From Psychrobacillus lasiicapitis (lineage in GTDB: Bacteria > Bacillota > Bacilli > Bacillales_A > Planococcaceae), in contig NZ_VDGH01000002.1 in assembly GCF_006861795.1 (NCBI RefSeq), positions 186,001 through 250,000 of the forward strand: 64,000 nt of DNA, in the 5' to 3' direction. The translations under genes were made by a program, and so were the position numbers. Under the pieces are notes generated by a model, which ran no database searches, was not told the DNA's origin, and saw only the letters and a program-made list of their open reading frames with translations. Of the stretch, positions 28,331-37,890 are shown piece by piece. Position 1 is the first letter of the stretch. Every line of letters begins with the position of its first letter.

Positions 28331-29155
28331 GTGATCAGATTGAAAAAAACAGCATGGATATTTCTAGTAGCATGGATACTTATACTCTCAGCATGTGGCA
28401 CTGTAGAAGAAAAACCTACTGCAGAAAAAGAAAGTGAACAAACAACTGAAGTGAGTGGGGAAGAGAAAGTAGAAGTAACGCAAGAAATAGAGGAAGAAGA
28501 ACCGAAAGAAGAAATACAAGAACCATTGTATGAAATAAATCCAGCCAACTGGACATTGCAACCAATTGGAGATGCCAATCCAAAGGTGGTATTACTTACA
28601 ATTGACGATGCTCCAGATAAATATGCTGTAGAAATGGCGAAAACTTTAAAAAACTTGAATGCACCAGCCATCTTTTTTGTAAATGGTCACTTCTTAGAAA
28701 CAGATGAACAAAAAGCGAATCTTAAAGAAATTTATGATATGGGCTTTGCTATTGGAAACCATACGCAGACGCATGCTAATTTAAAAGACATTTCAGAGGA
28801 ACAGCAACAAGAAGAAATTCTGAAAGTAAATGAAACGGTGGAAGCCGTTATTGGAGAAAAACCTAAATTTTTCCGCGCACCATTTGGTATAAACACCGAT
28901 TTTAGTAGATCACTAGTAGAAGATGAAGGAATGCAGCTAATGAATTGGACATATGGATATGACTGGGAAAAAGACTATATGAATGCAGAAAGTCTTAAAG
29001 ATATAATGCTTAACACGGAATATTTAACAGATGGTGCAAATTTATTAATGCATGATCGACAATGGACTGCAGAGGCCATACCTGGAATTGTAGAAGGCTT
29101 TCGTGCAAAAGGATATGACTTTATCGATCCTCATACCATAAAAGGAATGGAATAG
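28331..29155 (+). CDS. Polysaccharide deacetylase lipoprotein
   Basis: A 274-residue secreted lipoprotein: signal helix with lipobox LSAC near residue 21, an acidic Glu-rich linker (about 25-68), then a NodB/CE4 domain. The metal and catalytic motifs are TIDDAPD (for the usual TFDDGP), the HxxxH of GNHTQTH, and FRAPFG, with LLMHDRQWT at the end. CE4 enzymes deacetylate peptidoglycan or other cell-surface GlcNAc polymers. The start is GTG 28331, or possibly TTG 28340; GGAAAGGA lies upstream. Confidence 0.85.
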   Translation: MIRLKKTAWIFLVAWILILSACGTVEEKPTAEKESEQTTEVSGEEKVEVTQEIEEEEPKEEIQEPLYEINPANWTLQPIGDANPKVVLLTIDDAPDKYAVEMAKTLKNLNAPAIFFVNGHFLETDEQKANLKEIYDMGFAIGNHTQTHANLKDISEEQQQEEILKVNETVEAVIGEKPKFFRAPFGINTDFSRSLVEDEGMQLMNWTYGYDWEKDYMNAESLKDIMLNTEYLTDGANLLMHDRQWTAEAIPGIVEGFRAKGYDFIDPHTIKGME

Positions 29156-29163
29156 CGGAAGAA

Positions 29164-29198
29164 GTGGTTATCGTCTAATTGGACGGTAACCATTTTTA
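29164..29198 (+). terminator. Terminator after the deacetylase gene
   Basis: TGGTTATCGTC pairs with GACGGTAACCA (one G-U pair), followed by TTTTTAG. Confidence 0.85.
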
Positions 29199-29497
29199 GT
29201 ATTTAGTGTGCATGAGCAACATGGTTATATTACATATAGTTCGATTGTGAACAAAGTGGCGCTTTTACTTATATTTTTAGTCTGTTTACTATGCTAAAAT
29301 CATAATTTGTTTAAGACTTACTCACAATATTGCTAGTATTCCTTGTAAATGTAGTTCGAATTAAGTTGTAGATTGGTTAACTTTACTTCCTAAAAATGAA
29401 TTTGCTCTGGACGTAACGGGTAAACGAGCGTAAAATGTTTCCTATTGATAATTTTGGAGGTGAGTACTTTAAAGGTATAGCCTTTTAAAGCAACCAT
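29199..29497. other. Intergenic region upstream of the cidA-like gene
   Basis: AT-rich, with no gene visible. It must hold the promoter of the cidA/cidB-like pair; the ribosome binding site candidate is TTTGGAGGTGAG near 29453-29464, unusually far (over 30 bases) from ATG 29498, and TTTAAAGG/CCTTTTAAA around 29470-29487 could fold to bring it closer. Confidence 0.4.
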
Positions 29498-29875
29498 ATG
29501 AAAAAATATATTCGCATAGTTCTTCAAATTTGTATATTATATTTATTTTCTTTTTTAGGCACTTTTGTTGTAGAGATGTTACATATTAAATTTCCGGGAA
29601 GTATCGTAGGGTTATTATTACTTCTAGGGTGCTTGCATTTGAAAATAATTTCTGTTCAAGTAATAAAAGAGGGTGCAGGTTTTTTATTAGGAATACTTGC
29701 TTTATTTTTTATACCATCAACTGTCGGAGTCATGAATTATCCAGAACTAATGTCTATTAACGGTATATTACTTGTGTTGTCAGTAATTATTAGTACGGTG
29801 CTTACGATTTTAATAACCGGAAAATTATGTCAGTACTTAGAAGGTCGGAAAGCGGGAGAGGAAGAAGCACAATGA
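29498..29875 (+). CDS. CidA/LrgA-family holin-like membrane protein
   Basis: A 125-residue protein with four predicted helices and the family core FPGSIVGLLLLLG near residue 32. Members act as holin-like regulators of murein hydrolase activity or, with an LrgB partner, as pyruvate transporters. The stop overlaps the next start (ATGA), so CidA/CidB-type proteins are made together. No LytTR or LysR regulator is adjacent. Confidence 0.85.
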   Translation: MKKYIRIVLQICILYLFSFLGTFVVEMLHIKFPGSIVGLLLLLGCLHLKIISVQVIKEGAGFLLGILALFFIPSTVGVMNYPELMSINGILLVLSVIISTVLTILITGKLCQYLEGRKAGEEEAQ

Positions 29876-30549
29876 TAGCAATTAGTATGATGATCGGAAC
29901 GATTGTAATTTTTTTACTCATGAGAAAACTAAACGCAAGATTTTCCACTCCTCTTCTATTACCAGTGCTCACAGCAACTATTTTAATTATTATTCTATTA
30001 AAATCTTTCTCTCTCTCTTATGCTACATATATGACTGGAGCCAAATGGATAGATGCAATGCTAGGGCCAGCTGTAGTTAGTATGGCTTATCCATTATATG
30101 CGCAACGACATATTATTAAGCAAAATATGTTTTCTATTTTAACTAGCGTTGTCATTGCTATGCTCTCAGGATTAGTGAGTATTATCGTTTTTGCTAAACT
30201 ATTAAATTTAAGTAACGATTATATTTTATCTCTATTGCCAAAATCGATTACGACTCCTATAGCAATGCAGATTAGTGAAGCTATTGGAGGTTTTCCTTCA
30301 TTGACTGCTGTATTTGTTATTATAGCTGGTATAACTGGTGCGCTACTAGGTCCATCTATTTTTAAAATAGCTCGTATAGAGAAAGCGGTTAGCAGAGGAA
30401 TATCTTTGGGCAGTGCTTCGCATGGAATTGGGGTATCTAAACTTACTGAATACGGAGAAAAAGCGTTGTCTATGGGAACAGTATCCATGACACTCAGTGC
30501 GATCATTGGTGCTTTTATAGGTCCTGTTTTTGCGTTATTTTTTCATTAA
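29872..30549 (+). CDS. CidB/LrgB-family membrane protein
   Basis: A 225-residue multi-helix membrane protein, partner of the CidA/LrgA-like gene. The signature SLLPKSITTPIAMQISEAIGG (split here by wording; near residue 122) and SLGSASHGIGVSKL are typical of LrgB. The start is ATG 29872, overlapping the upstream stop by four bases with GGGAGAGGAAG before it; the longer frame from 29827 runs inside the previous gene. Confidence 0.88.
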   Translation: MIAISMMIGTIVIFLLMRKLNARFSTPLLLPVLTATILIIILLKSFSLSYATYMTGAKWIDAMLGPAVVSMAYPLYAQRHIIKQNMFSILTSVVIAMLSGLVSIIVFAKLLNLSNDYILSLLPKSITTPIAMQISEAIGGFPSLTAVFVIIAGITGALLGPSIFKIARIEKAVSRGISLGSASHGIGVSKLTEYGEKALSMGTVSMTLSAIIGAFIGPVFALFFH

Positions 30550-30584
30550 AAAAGGAGAGATGTAGGTTTTATCTCTCCTTTTTA
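30548..30584. terminator. Bidirectional terminator between cidB-like gene and speA
   Basis: AAAAAGGAGAGAT pairs with ATCTCTCCTTTTT around a nine-base loop. The genes on both sides converge. Confidence 0.92.
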
Positions 30585-30590
30585 TAATGG

Positions 30591-32060
30591 TTAAAAAATT
30601 GCTTGATGCTCTTTAATCACATGAATCATTTCTAAAGTATCGTCTTCAGGGCCTTGAACAGGTAGACCTGCTTCTAAATTCATTGTAATGTAGTTAATAT
30701 TTCCTGGTGTAATTATTTCCCCGGGAATAAAAATAGGGATACCAGGAGGATATACCATGACGAATTCAGCAGAAATACGACCACTTGCTTCTTTTAAAGG
30801 AACTTGCTCGGTAGCTGCATAAAATGCATCTCGTGGCGACATAGCAAGTCCAGGAATATCTGGTAATGTAACAGATGGCTCTATTACAACTGCCTCTGAT
30901 TCATGTGCTTCTACCATACGAGAAAGAGCGTTGATAAGTAAGTTTGTTTCTTTTTCTGTATCTCCAATGGTGATTAAACAAAGAATATTATATAAATCGG
31001 AAAGCTCCACTTCGATATTCGCTTTTTCTCTAAGCCAAATTTCCGCTTCATATCCAGTCATACCTAAGTTTTTCACGCTTATTAATAACTTTGTAGGATC
31101 CATATCGAAGGTTGCGGATGTTTGTAGAATCTCTTCCCCAACGCAGTGGATATGAGGAATCTCGTTAATACGTCTACGCGCATCATTGGCAACTCTAATC
31201 GCTTCTCCGATTAAATCCTCACCGTGGATAGCTAATTGTCTTCTAGCGGTATCTAATGATGCTAGAAGAGGATAGGAGGTAGATGTAGTTGTTAGCATAG
31301 ACAATATCGATTGCACTCGTTTAGTAGAAACAAGCCCCTCACGTACATTTAAAATAGAACTTTGTGTCATAGATCCGCCCAATTTATGAACAGAGGTAGC
31401 AGCCATATCTGCACCAGCCTCCATAGCGGAAACAGGGAGCGATTTATGGAAGTGAATATGTACGCCATGCGCTTCATCCACTACAACAGGAATACCTCTT
31501 TCGTGCGCGATATCTACGATTTTTTTTAGATCTGCAGCTAGTCCAAAATAGGTAGGATTAATAACAAGTAGTCCTTTTGCATCTGGGTGTGCGTCTAATG
31601 CTTTTTCAACAGATTCAACGGAAATTCCATGTGAAATACCAAGTTCTTTATCGACTTCTGGATGGATAAAAACAGGAATAGCACCTGCAAAAACGATTGC
31701 AGACATAATAGATTTATGAACATTCCGAGGTACTAGAATTTTGTCTCCAGGACCACAAATTGTAAGAATCATCGTCATAATGGCACCGCTTGTACCTTGT
31801 ACAGAGAAGAAAGTTTCATCTGCCCCAAAAGCTTCTGCGGCTAAACGTTGTGCTTTTTTTATCGCACCTTTAGGAGAATGTAAATCATCCAAAGGGGCAA
31901 TATTAATCAAATCTATAGAAAGTATATTATCTCCAACGAACTCTCGAAATGCTGGGTCCATCCCTTTCCCTTTTTTATGTCCAGGAATATGAAACTGGAT
32001 AGGATGACGATTTCGATGCTTTAGTAAGGCATCGAATAAAGGAGTTTCTAATTGTGACAA
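30591..32060 (-). CDS. speA: Arginine decarboxylase SpeA (Orn/Lys/Arg decarboxylase family)
   Basis: A 489-residue PLP enzyme that makes agmatine, the first step of Bacillus polyamine synthesis. The family's substrate-entry motif FHIPGHKKG is near residue 23, the PLP aspartate is in DEAHGVHIHFH, and the PLP-lysine motif is SVHKLGGSMTQSS. The C-terminal domain contains EFVMVYPPGIPIFIPGE. Length and sequence pattern match B. subtilis SpeA closely, and the position after the pdh block fits too. The start ATG is followed by SQLETPLFDALLKH. Confidence 0.93.
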   Translation of the reverse strand: MSQLETPLFDALLKHRNRHPIQFHIPGHKKGKGMDPAFREFVGDNILSIDLINIAPLDDLHSPKGAIKKAQRLAAEAFGADETFFSVQGTSGAIMTMILTICGPGDKILVPRNVHKSIMSAIVFAGAIPVFIHPEVDKELGISHGISVESVEKALDAHPDAKGLLVINPTYFGLAADLKKIVDIAHERGIPVVVDEAHGVHIHFHKSLPVSAMEAGADMAATSVHKLGGSMTQSSILNVREGLVSTKRVQSILSMLTTTSTSYPLLASLDTARRQLAIHGEDLIGEAIRVANDARRRINEIPHIHCVGEEILQTSATFDMDPTKLLISVKNLGMTGYEAEIWLREKANIEVELSDLYNILCLITIGDTEKETNLLINALSRMVEAHESEAVVIEPSVTLPDIPGLAMSPRDAFYAATEQVPLKEASGRISAEFVMVYPPGIPIFIPGEIITPGNINYITMNLEAGLPVQGPEDDTLEMIHVIKEHQAIF

Positions 32061-32148
32061 CGCTCATACCACCTCTAGTTAAAATAATTTTAAAACAAAT
32101 GAATTATAGCACTTTCCCAGTTTCATGACTATAAAAAATATTTGTCAA

Positions 32149-32177
32149 TTGAATCAGATGGATAATTCTTCTATACT
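32149..32177 (+). promoter_or_regulatory. Sigma-A promoter of the NPD-type oxidoreductase gene
   Basis: TTGAAT (32149-32154), 17 bases, TATACT (32172-32177); the ribosome binding site AGGAGG follows at 32185-32190. Confidence 0.65.
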
Positions 32178-32197
32178 GAAAAGTAGGAGGGATGAGA

Positions 32198-33148
32198 ATG
32201 AATTTTCAGACAAAGGTATCGGATTTATTGGGAGTAAAATATCCAATAATTCAAGGTGGACTTGCTTATTTGGCTTATTCTGATCTTTGTGCAGCTGTAT
32301 CAAACGCGGGAGGTCTAGGTCAAGTAACCGCTATGAGCTTAAAAACGCCAGAAGAATTGAGAGCGGAAATTAGGAGGGTAAGGGAATTAACAGATAAACC
32401 ATTCGGGGTTAACTTCGCTATCGGTCAAACTGGAAGACCTTATGAGCATATGCTGCAAGTGGCAATAGACGAGGAAGTTCCGGCTATTTCCATGACTGGA
32501 GGAAATCCAGCGCCTATTTTAGAAAAGCTTGCAAATACTTCTATAAAAAAATTAGTGCTCGTTGCTGCGAAACGCCAAGCTCAAAAAGCGGAACAGCTTG
32601 GAGCAGATGCTGTGATGGTTGTAGGTCAAGAAGGTGGTGGCCATTTAGGAAGGGACGATATTGGTACGATCGTTTTGATCCCCCAAGTAGTAGATGCAGT
32701 GTCGATTCCAGTGATTGCTTCTGGAGGAATTGCAGATGGTAGAGGTTGGATGGCTGCTCACGCTCTTGGTGCAGAAGGAATTGAGATGGGTACTCGATTC
32801 ATCGCAACACAGGAATGTGTCCATGCATCAGAAGCATATAAACAAGCATTAATCGCAAGCCAGGAGACGGATACTACCGTGATTAAACGATCTATTGGTG
32901 CACCAGCCAGAGCGATTAAAAATGAGTGGACACAAGAAATTTTACGTATTGAATCTGAAAATCCAACATATGATGCATTAAAAGAACACATTAGTGGCGA
33001 AGCAAATAAGCAATTTATCTATGAAGGTCACGAAGAAAAAGGGTTTGGCTGGGCTGGACAGTCTATTGGACTGATACATGATATACCATCAACGGAAGAA
33101 CTAATACAACGAATGGTAAAAGAAGCAATAGAAATAAGAGGAAAATAG
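32198..33148 (+). CDS. Nitronate monooxygenase-family flavoprotein (NPD)
   Basis: A 316-residue TIM-barrel FMN protein. Visible: [11 protein letters not shown] near the start, the FMN-phosphate region [12 protein letters not shown], and [11 protein letters not shown]. The family covers nitronate monooxygenases and FabK-type enoyl-ACP reductases; [11 protein letters not shown] is the common NMO/NPD form of the catalytic-His loop. The exact reaction is uncertain. The start is ATG 32198, seven bases after AGGAGG; ATG 32192 would sit too close. yktA follows after 19 bases, so both share a transcript. Confidence 0.82.
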   Translation: MNFQTKVSDLLGVKYPIIQGGLAYLAYSDLCAAVSNAGGLGQVTAMSLKTPEELRAEIRRVRELTDKPFGVNFAIGQTGRPYEHMLQVAIDEEVPAISMTGGNPAPILEKLANTSIKKLVLVAAKRQAQKAEQLGADAVMVVGQEGGGHLGRDDIGTIVLIPQVVDAVSIPVIASGGIADGRGWMAAHALGAEGIEMGTRFIATQECVHASEAYKQALIASQETDTTVIKRSIGAPARAIKNEWTQEILRIESENPTYDALKEHISGEANKQFIYEGHEEKGFGWAGQSIGLIHDIPSTEELIQRMVKEAIEIRGK

Positions 33149-33167
33149 CAACAGTAGGAGGAGAATA

Positions 33168-33437
33168 ATGGAATACACATATCCGTTTTCTGTAGATTGG
33201 TCTACAGAGGAAATAGTAGATGTCGTCCAATTTTTTGAAGCAATTGAAAAAGCGTATGAAAAGGGTGTAAAGCGAGAAGAATTATTAATGAAATACAGAC
33301 GCTTTAAAGAAATTGTGCCATCTATGGCAGAAGAAAAAACATATTTTCGGGAATTCGAAAAAGAAAGCGGTTACGCAAGTTATCCAATAGTGAAAATGAT
33401 GAAAGAAAAAAGCGATCTCAATATTATTAAAGGATAA
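33168..33437 (+). CDS. yktA: UPF0223 family protein YktA
   Basis: An 89-residue all-helical protein of unknown function. The opening [20 protein letters not shown] is the UPF0223 family hallmark, and its place between speA and yktB is as in B. subtilis. AGGAGGAG precedes ATG 33168. Confidence 0.88.
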   Translation: MEYTYPFSVDWSTEEIVDVVQFFEAIEKAYEKGVKREELLMKYRRFKEIVPSMAEEKTYFREFEKESGYASYPIVKMMKEKSDLNIIKG

Positions 33438-33438
33438 A

Positions 33439-33477
33439 GCTTTTCTCCTATAGCTTGAAAGCTATAGGAGAAAAATT
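33439..33477. terminator. Bidirectional terminator between yktA and yktB
   Basis: TTTTCTCCTATAGC pairs perfectly with GCTATAGGAGAAAA around a six-base loop. Confidence 0.9.
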
Positions 33478-34107
33478 CTACTTCATATTAATCATCGTTT
33501 TATAAATAGGTAATAAGTATTCGAAAGTTTCATCAACCAACTGGTAGAATTCGTCCTCTGAGAATTTGATTGCCTCTTCTTTAGAGATATGACGACCTAC
33601 TAAAAATTCGGCTTTTTTCACATCATGTAGTCGCGTTAATAAATCCTTTAATTCCCCTTTTTTAGCTTTTTTCAAAGGAAGAGCATCTGGTTTCATATGA
33701 TCTCCAGAAACTATGAAATCATCCGGTAACTTATTGAATAAGCTTTTCTTCTTTAACAATTTTTCCGCTATAGCTACTTTATCTGGTGCTTCGTAAATGA
33801 CTGCTACAATGATAAATAAGTGGCTTCCCCACAGCCCAATTTGAAAGTGAGGTAACGCTTTATAACCTCTTTTATATGGTGCAAACGCAACCCAACTATC
33901 GCTTGGGGGATTGACGGAGCGTCTAGCATGTTTGGCTACATGTGGAAAGACCTCGTTCCCTAGAGTACTCGAAAAATAATGACTATAATGCATTCCTAGT
34001 TTTTCGAATTTTGGACGAACGTTTTCTATAAGAGCATTCATTCTATTTTCTAAACCATCCACTTCGAATACATCAAAGTCTTTGGCTTCCCAAAATGTTT
34101 TGTTCAT
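33478..34107 (-). CDS. yktB: UPF0637 family protein YktB
   Basis: A 209-residue protein of the UPF0637 family (DUF1054), structurally known but without assigned function. It starts MNKTFWEAKDFDVFEVDGLE and carries WVAFAPYKRGYKALPHFQIG in the middle, both typical. ATG 34107 is chosen because AAAGGAG lies eight bases upstream; the frame to 34164 has no such signal. Confidence 0.88.
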   Translation of the reverse strand: MNKTFWEAKDFDVFEVDGLENRMNALIENVRPKFEKLGMHYSHYFSSTLGNEVFPHVAKHARRSVNPPSDSWVAFAPYKRGYKALPHFQIGLWGSHLFIIVAVIYEAPDKVAIAEKLLKKKSLFNKLPDDFIVSGDHMKPDALPLKKAKKGELKDLLTRLHDVKKAEFLVGRHISKEEAIKFSEDEFYQLVDETFEYLLPIYKTMINMK

Positions 34108-34263
34108 TTGTAAACTCCTTTCGTTTTCCATGTTTATTTTATAGGAAATATGGGTAAAAATCATGTAAGTAGTATTCCTTCAGTTGACAATATTTCATTA
34201 TCAGCATAAAATATTAAAAATCTTCTGAAAATTACGGAATAATAAAAAGAAGGGGTGTTAGTT

Positions 34264-34461
34264 ATGAGACAGGTAGTGCACATTATTCGTAAAAATGATA
34301 TGGAAAAAGAAAAAATTCAAACGCTAAAATTGGAACTGGATTATCAGCTTGCTACTTTATATGATGCGTTAAGTAACCAAGATGAAAAAGAAATAACTGA
34401 AGCGAAAATGCAATTGACTGAAATTCACCGCCTTTTGGAAGAACTAGATGCACTTGATTAA
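34264..34461 (+). CDS. ykzI: Small conserved helical protein, YkzI-like
   Basis: A 65-residue acidic, fully helical protein with heptad-like leucines (about residues 15-60). Its position between yktB and the suhB-like gene is that of B. subtilis ykzI, which is of similar size; the symbol rests mainly on this synteny. The start is ATG 34264, eight bases after AGAAGGGG; the GTG at 34255 lies inside that site. Function unknown. Confidence 0.65.
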   Translation: MRQVVHIIRKNDMEKEKIQTLKLELDYQLATLYDALSNQDEKEITEAKMQLTEIHRLLEELDALD

Positions 34462-34484
34462 TGCTTTACTTTTAGGTAATCCAT

Positions 34485-34524
34485 AAAAACACCTGCTAAT
34501 CGCAAGACAGCCGGTGTTTTTTTC
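34485..34524 (+). terminator. Terminator after the ykzI-like gene
   Basis: AAAAACACC pairs with GGTGTTTTT; the inner GCT/AGC extends the stem; a T-run follows. Confidence 0.85.
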
Positions 34525-34579
34525 TTTATACTATAGAAAAGCGGATTAGGGGAAACTTGGCAAAGAAAGGGTTGTTGAA

Positions 34580-35371
34580 GTGAATATACATAATTTGGAC
34601 AAAGTTGCGAAATCATTAATAAAAGAAGCGGCAGGAAGAATTAGAGCTTCTTTTACTACAGAGCTAATCATTGAATCGAAATCAGAAGCAAATGACTTAG
34701 TGACTAATATTGATAAAGAAACAGAACAATTTTTTATAAAAAATATAAAACAGAACTTTCCAGATCACCGTATTATGGGTGAGGAAGGATTTGGTGACAA
34801 TATACAAGATTTAAATGGCTATGTTTGGATTCTCGACCCAATTGATGGAACGATGAATTTTATCCATCAAAAAAAGAATTTTGCCATTTCTTTAGGTATT
34901 TTCAAGGATGGGGAAGGTATACTTGGATATATCTATGATGTGATGGCAGATGATTTACTTTCGGGTGCCTTAGGTGAAGGTGCATTTTTCAATGATCAGC
35001 GCATTCCAAGAGTGGAACATGCCAATGTGGAACAATCTATTATTAGTATTAATGCGAGCTGGGTTGTACCAAATAAATACATTGAACATGAAGGAATGAT
35101 TCAACTCTTGAATAAAGTTCGAGGAACTAGGTCGTATGGATCTGCTGCAATTGAAATATTGTATGTCGTTATGGGAAGACTAGATGCTTATGTATCGATG
35201 CGTTTATCGCCATGGGATATCGCGGGAGGAATAGTAATTGCAAATGAGGTCGGGGCTATCGTAACTACGCTGGCAAATGAGCCTATTAATTTAATGGGAC
35301 AAAATACGTTTATCGTATCAAAACCTGGTTTACATGGGGACATAGTAGGGAACTATGTAAAACTGAAGTAG
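34580..35371 (+). CDS. suhB: Inositol monophosphatase family protein (SuhB/YktC)
   Basis: A 263-residue metal-dependent phosphatase. Motifs: GEEGF near residue 67, WILDPIDGTMNF near residue 83 and SPWDIAGGIVIA near residue 212, which together bind the Mg ions and phosphate. B. subtilis YktC sits at the same place and hydrolyses inositol-1-phosphate. GTG 34580 is the start; AAAGAAAGG lies about ten bases upstream. Other sugar-phosphate or PAP substrates cannot be excluded. Confidence 0.88.
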   Translation: MNIHNLDKVAKSLIKEAAGRIRASFTTELIIESKSEANDLVTNIDKETEQFFIKNIKQNFPDHRIMGEEGFGDNIQDLNGYVWILDPIDGTMNFIHQKKNFAISLGIFKDGEGILGYIYDVMADDLLSGALGEGAFFNDQRIPRVEHANVEQSIISINASWVVPNKYIEHEGMIQLLNKVRGTRSYGSAAIEILYVVMGRLDAYVSMRLSPWDIAGGIVIANEVGAIVTTLANEPINLMGQNTFIVSKPGLHGDIVGNYVKLK

Positions 35372-35404
35372 ATGATCAGCAAGAAAAATCTTGCCGATCA
35401 TGTT

Positions 35405-35590
35405 TTATAAAAGTCCTTGATCTCGCATTTTTTTCTTTGTTTTGAAGCCAAAACCCATTACGATAAAAAGCATAACTAGAAATAGGAAAACGAGTGGAAT
35501 ATTTCGTAGTGCTACAGCGATTCCGATTAATGCCATCGATAAAATAGCGCCAAGAGAATACAGAACAAAAATCCATTTGATATTACTCAA
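35405..35590 (-). CDS. ylaF: Small membrane protein YlaF (DUF5325)
   Basis: A 61-residue protein with two hydrophobic helices and a basic C-terminus (KTKKKMRDQGLL). The start is TTG 35590 (then SNIKW), because GGAGG lies eight bases upstream. It lies just upstream of typA on the opposite strand, as in B. subtilis. Function unknown. Confidence 0.75.
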   Translation of the reverse strand: MSNIKWIFVLYSLGAILSMALIGIAVALRNIPLVFLFLVMLFIVMGFGFKTKKKMRDQGLL

Positions 35591-35643
35591 TCCAATTACC
35601 TCCAAAAAATGATAAAAAAATATTATTACTTTAGTTTCACTTG

Positions 35644-35652
35644 TGATATAAT
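35644..35652 (+). promoter_or_regulatory. Extended -10 promoter of typA
   Basis: TG-A-TATAAT, a perfect extended -10; the -35 region (TATTAC, 17 bases upstream) is weak. It lies about 40 bases before the typA start. Confidence 0.55.
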
Positions 35653-35693
35653 AACACAGTTATGGACTCGAAAAAAGAATATGGAGTGGAAAT

Positions 35694-37541
35694 ATGACAA
35701 ATTTACGTCAAGATTTAAGAAACATTGCAATTATAGCACACGTTGACCATGGGAAAACGACATTAGTTGACCAATTACTAAAACAATCAGGTACTTTTCG
35801 TTCAAATGAGCATGTTGATGAAAGAGCAATGGACTCTGGTGACATCGAACGTGAGCGTGGTATTACGATTTTAGCTAAAAATACAGCAGTAGACTACAAT
35901 GGTACACGTATTAATATACTTGATACACCTGGACATGCCGATTTCGGTGGTGAGGTAGAACGTATTTTAAAGATGGTAGACGGAGTTGTTCTAGTTGTTG
36001 ATGCATATGAAGGTTGTATGCCACAAACACGATTCGTATTGAAAAAAGCATTAGAACAAAAATTAACACCAATCGTTGTAGTAAATAAAGTGGATAAAGA
36101 TTCTGCTCGCCCATTAGAAGTTGTAGATGAAGTATTAGAATTATTTATCGAATTAGATGCGGATGCAGATCAACTAGAGTTCCCTGTTGTTTATGCTTCG
36201 GGTGTAAACGGTACTGCTTCATTAGATCCAGATCCAGCTTCTCAAGAAGAAAATATGGCATGCCTATTTGAACAGATTATCGAAGCAATTCCAGCACCAA
36301 TCGATAATTCAGATGAACCGTTACAATTCCAAGTAGCGTTATTAGACTACAACGACTACGTAGGTCGTATTGGTATTGGTCGTGTATTCCGCGGTACGAT
36401 TGAGGTAGGTCAACAAATTTCTTTGATGAAACTAGATGGATCTATTAAAAATTACCGTGTAACCAAATTGTTTGGTTTCTTCGGCTTAAAACGTGTAGAA
36501 GTTCAATCAGCTAAAGCAGGAGATTTAATCGCTGTATCAGGTATGGAAGAAATTAATGTAGGGGAAACAGTTTGTCCGACAGACCATCCAGATGCATTGA
36601 TTCCATTACGTATAGATGAACCAACTTTACAAATGACATTCTTAGTAAATAACTCACCATTTGCTGGTCGTGAAGGAAAATGGGTTACTTCTCGTAAAGT
36701 AGAAGAGCGTTTACGTTCTCAACTTCAAACGGATGTATCATTACGTGTCGATGATACAGAATCTCCAGATGCATGGATCGTATCAGGTCGTGGGGAACTT
36801 CACTTGTCTATTTTGATCGAAAATATGCGTCGTGAAGGTTTTGAACTTCAAGTATCGAAACCAAAAGTAATTATTCGTGAAATTGATGGAAAAAAATGTG
36901 AGCCAATCGAAAGAGTACAAATTGATGTACCAGAAGATAGCGTAGGTTCTATTATCGAATCAATGGGAACACGTAAAGGTGAAATGACTGACATGATCAA
37001 TAATGGTAATGGTCAAGTTCGCTTAATCTTTATGGTTCCAGCACGTGGACTTATTGGATACACTACTGAGTTTATGTCTCTAACAAAAGGTTTTGGTATC
37101 ATTAACCATACATTTGATAGCTACCAACCAGTAGTTTCAGGGCGTGTTGGTGGACGTCACCAAGGCGTACTTGTTTCGATGGAAACTGGTAAGGCAACAA
37201 CTTATGGGATGATGCAAATTGAAGACCGTGGTACACTATTCGTAGAACCTGGTACTGAAATTTACGAGGGTATGGTAGTTGGAGAAAATACTCGTGATAA
37301 TGACATTACGGTAAATATTACGAAAATGAAACAAAAAACAAATATTCGTTCTGCTAACAAAGACCAAACAAACGTTATTAAAAGACCTCGTATTTTAACG
37401 CTTGAAGAAGCAATTGAGTTTCTAGGTGATGATGAGTATTTAGAAGTAACACCACAGTCAATCCGTCTACGTAAACAAATCTTAGAGAAAAGTGAACGTG
37501 AACGTGTGACGAAAAAGTTAAAAAATGCAGAACTTGAATAG
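35694..37541 (+). CDS. typA: Ribosome-associated GTPase TypA/BipA
   Basis: A 615-residue translational GTPase. G1 AHVDHGKTT (near residue 14), the switch I region ERERGITI, G3 DTPGHADFGGE, and G4 NKVDK; then EF-G-like domains II, III and V and a TypA-specific C-terminal domain ending in TKKLKNAELE. It binds the 30S/70S ribosome and helps 50S assembly at low temperature. ATG 35694 is preceded by GGAGTGG. ylaH follows after 22 bases in the same direction. Confidence 0.96.
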   Translation: MTNLRQDLRNIAIIAHVDHGKTTLVDQLLKQSGTFRSNEHVDERAMDSGDIERERGITILAKNTAVDYNGTRINILDTPGHADFGGEVERILKMVDGVVLVVDAYEGCMPQTRFVLKKALEQKLTPIVVVNKVDKDSARPLEVVDEVLELFIELDADADQLEFPVVYASGVNGTASLDPDPASQEENMACLFEQIIEAIPAPIDNSDEPLQFQVALLDYNDYVGRIGIGRVFRGTIEVGQQISLMKLDGSIKNYRVTKLFGFFGLKRVEVQSAKAGDLIAVSGMEEINVGETVCPTDHPDALIPLRIDEPTLQMTFLVNNSPFAGREGKWVTSRKVEERLRSQLQTDVSLRVDDTESPDAWIVSGRGELHLSILIENMRREGFELQVSKPKVIIREIDGKKCEPIERVQIDVPEDSVGSIIESMGTRKGEMTDMINNGNGQVRLIFMVPARGLIGYTTEFMSLTKGFGIINHTFDSYQPVVSGRVGGRHQGVLVSMETGKATTYGMMQIEDRGTLFVEPGTEIYEGMVVGENTRDNDITVNITKMKQKTNIRSANKDQTNVIKRPRILTLEEAIEFLGDDEYLEVTPQSIRLRKQILEKSERERVTKKLKNAELE

Positions 37542-37563
37542 AATCAGAAAAGGGTGAACAACC

Positions 37564-37890
37564 TTGGAAGAACAGCAATTCGTATTTGGTAGAATGTCTA
37601 GTATATCTAAGCTTATTTATGAAGTTATGCCAAATTTCGACATAGCGGGTTATGTATTATTTATAACAATTTTCTTGCTATCTGTGCTTGTGTACAAGCT
37701 AGGATTTGCCAAGAAATTGCGTGTGGGACAAAATATAGTCATTTACGTCTTCTTATTTTTAGGATGTTTAATGTTAACGTTTTTAGCGTTTTTCCTTCCA
37801 GTAGTCGAAGGGTTAATCGTAGCAGCATTAATCTTAATCATCTATAAGATTCGTTTACGACTTGAAAAGAAACAAAGTTCGACTACTTAA
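37564..37890 (+). CDS. ylaH: YlaH-like membrane protein
   Basis: A 108-residue protein with three hydrophobic helices and the C-terminal block [18 protein letters not shown], the hallmark of the YlaH family. The start is TTG 37564, nine bases after AAAAGGG. Place after typA is conserved. Function unknown. Confidence 0.82.
   Translation: MEEQQFVFGRMSSISKLIYEVMPNFDIAGYVLFITIFLLSVLVYKLGFAKKLRVGQNIVIYVFLFLGCLMLTFLAFFLPVVEGLIVAALILIIYKIRLRLEKKQSSTT

Noticed and set aside
28309-28671. 120-codon Ser-rich minus-strand frame over the deacetylase start
   Set aside because: Shadow of the Glu-rich linker and signal peptide region.
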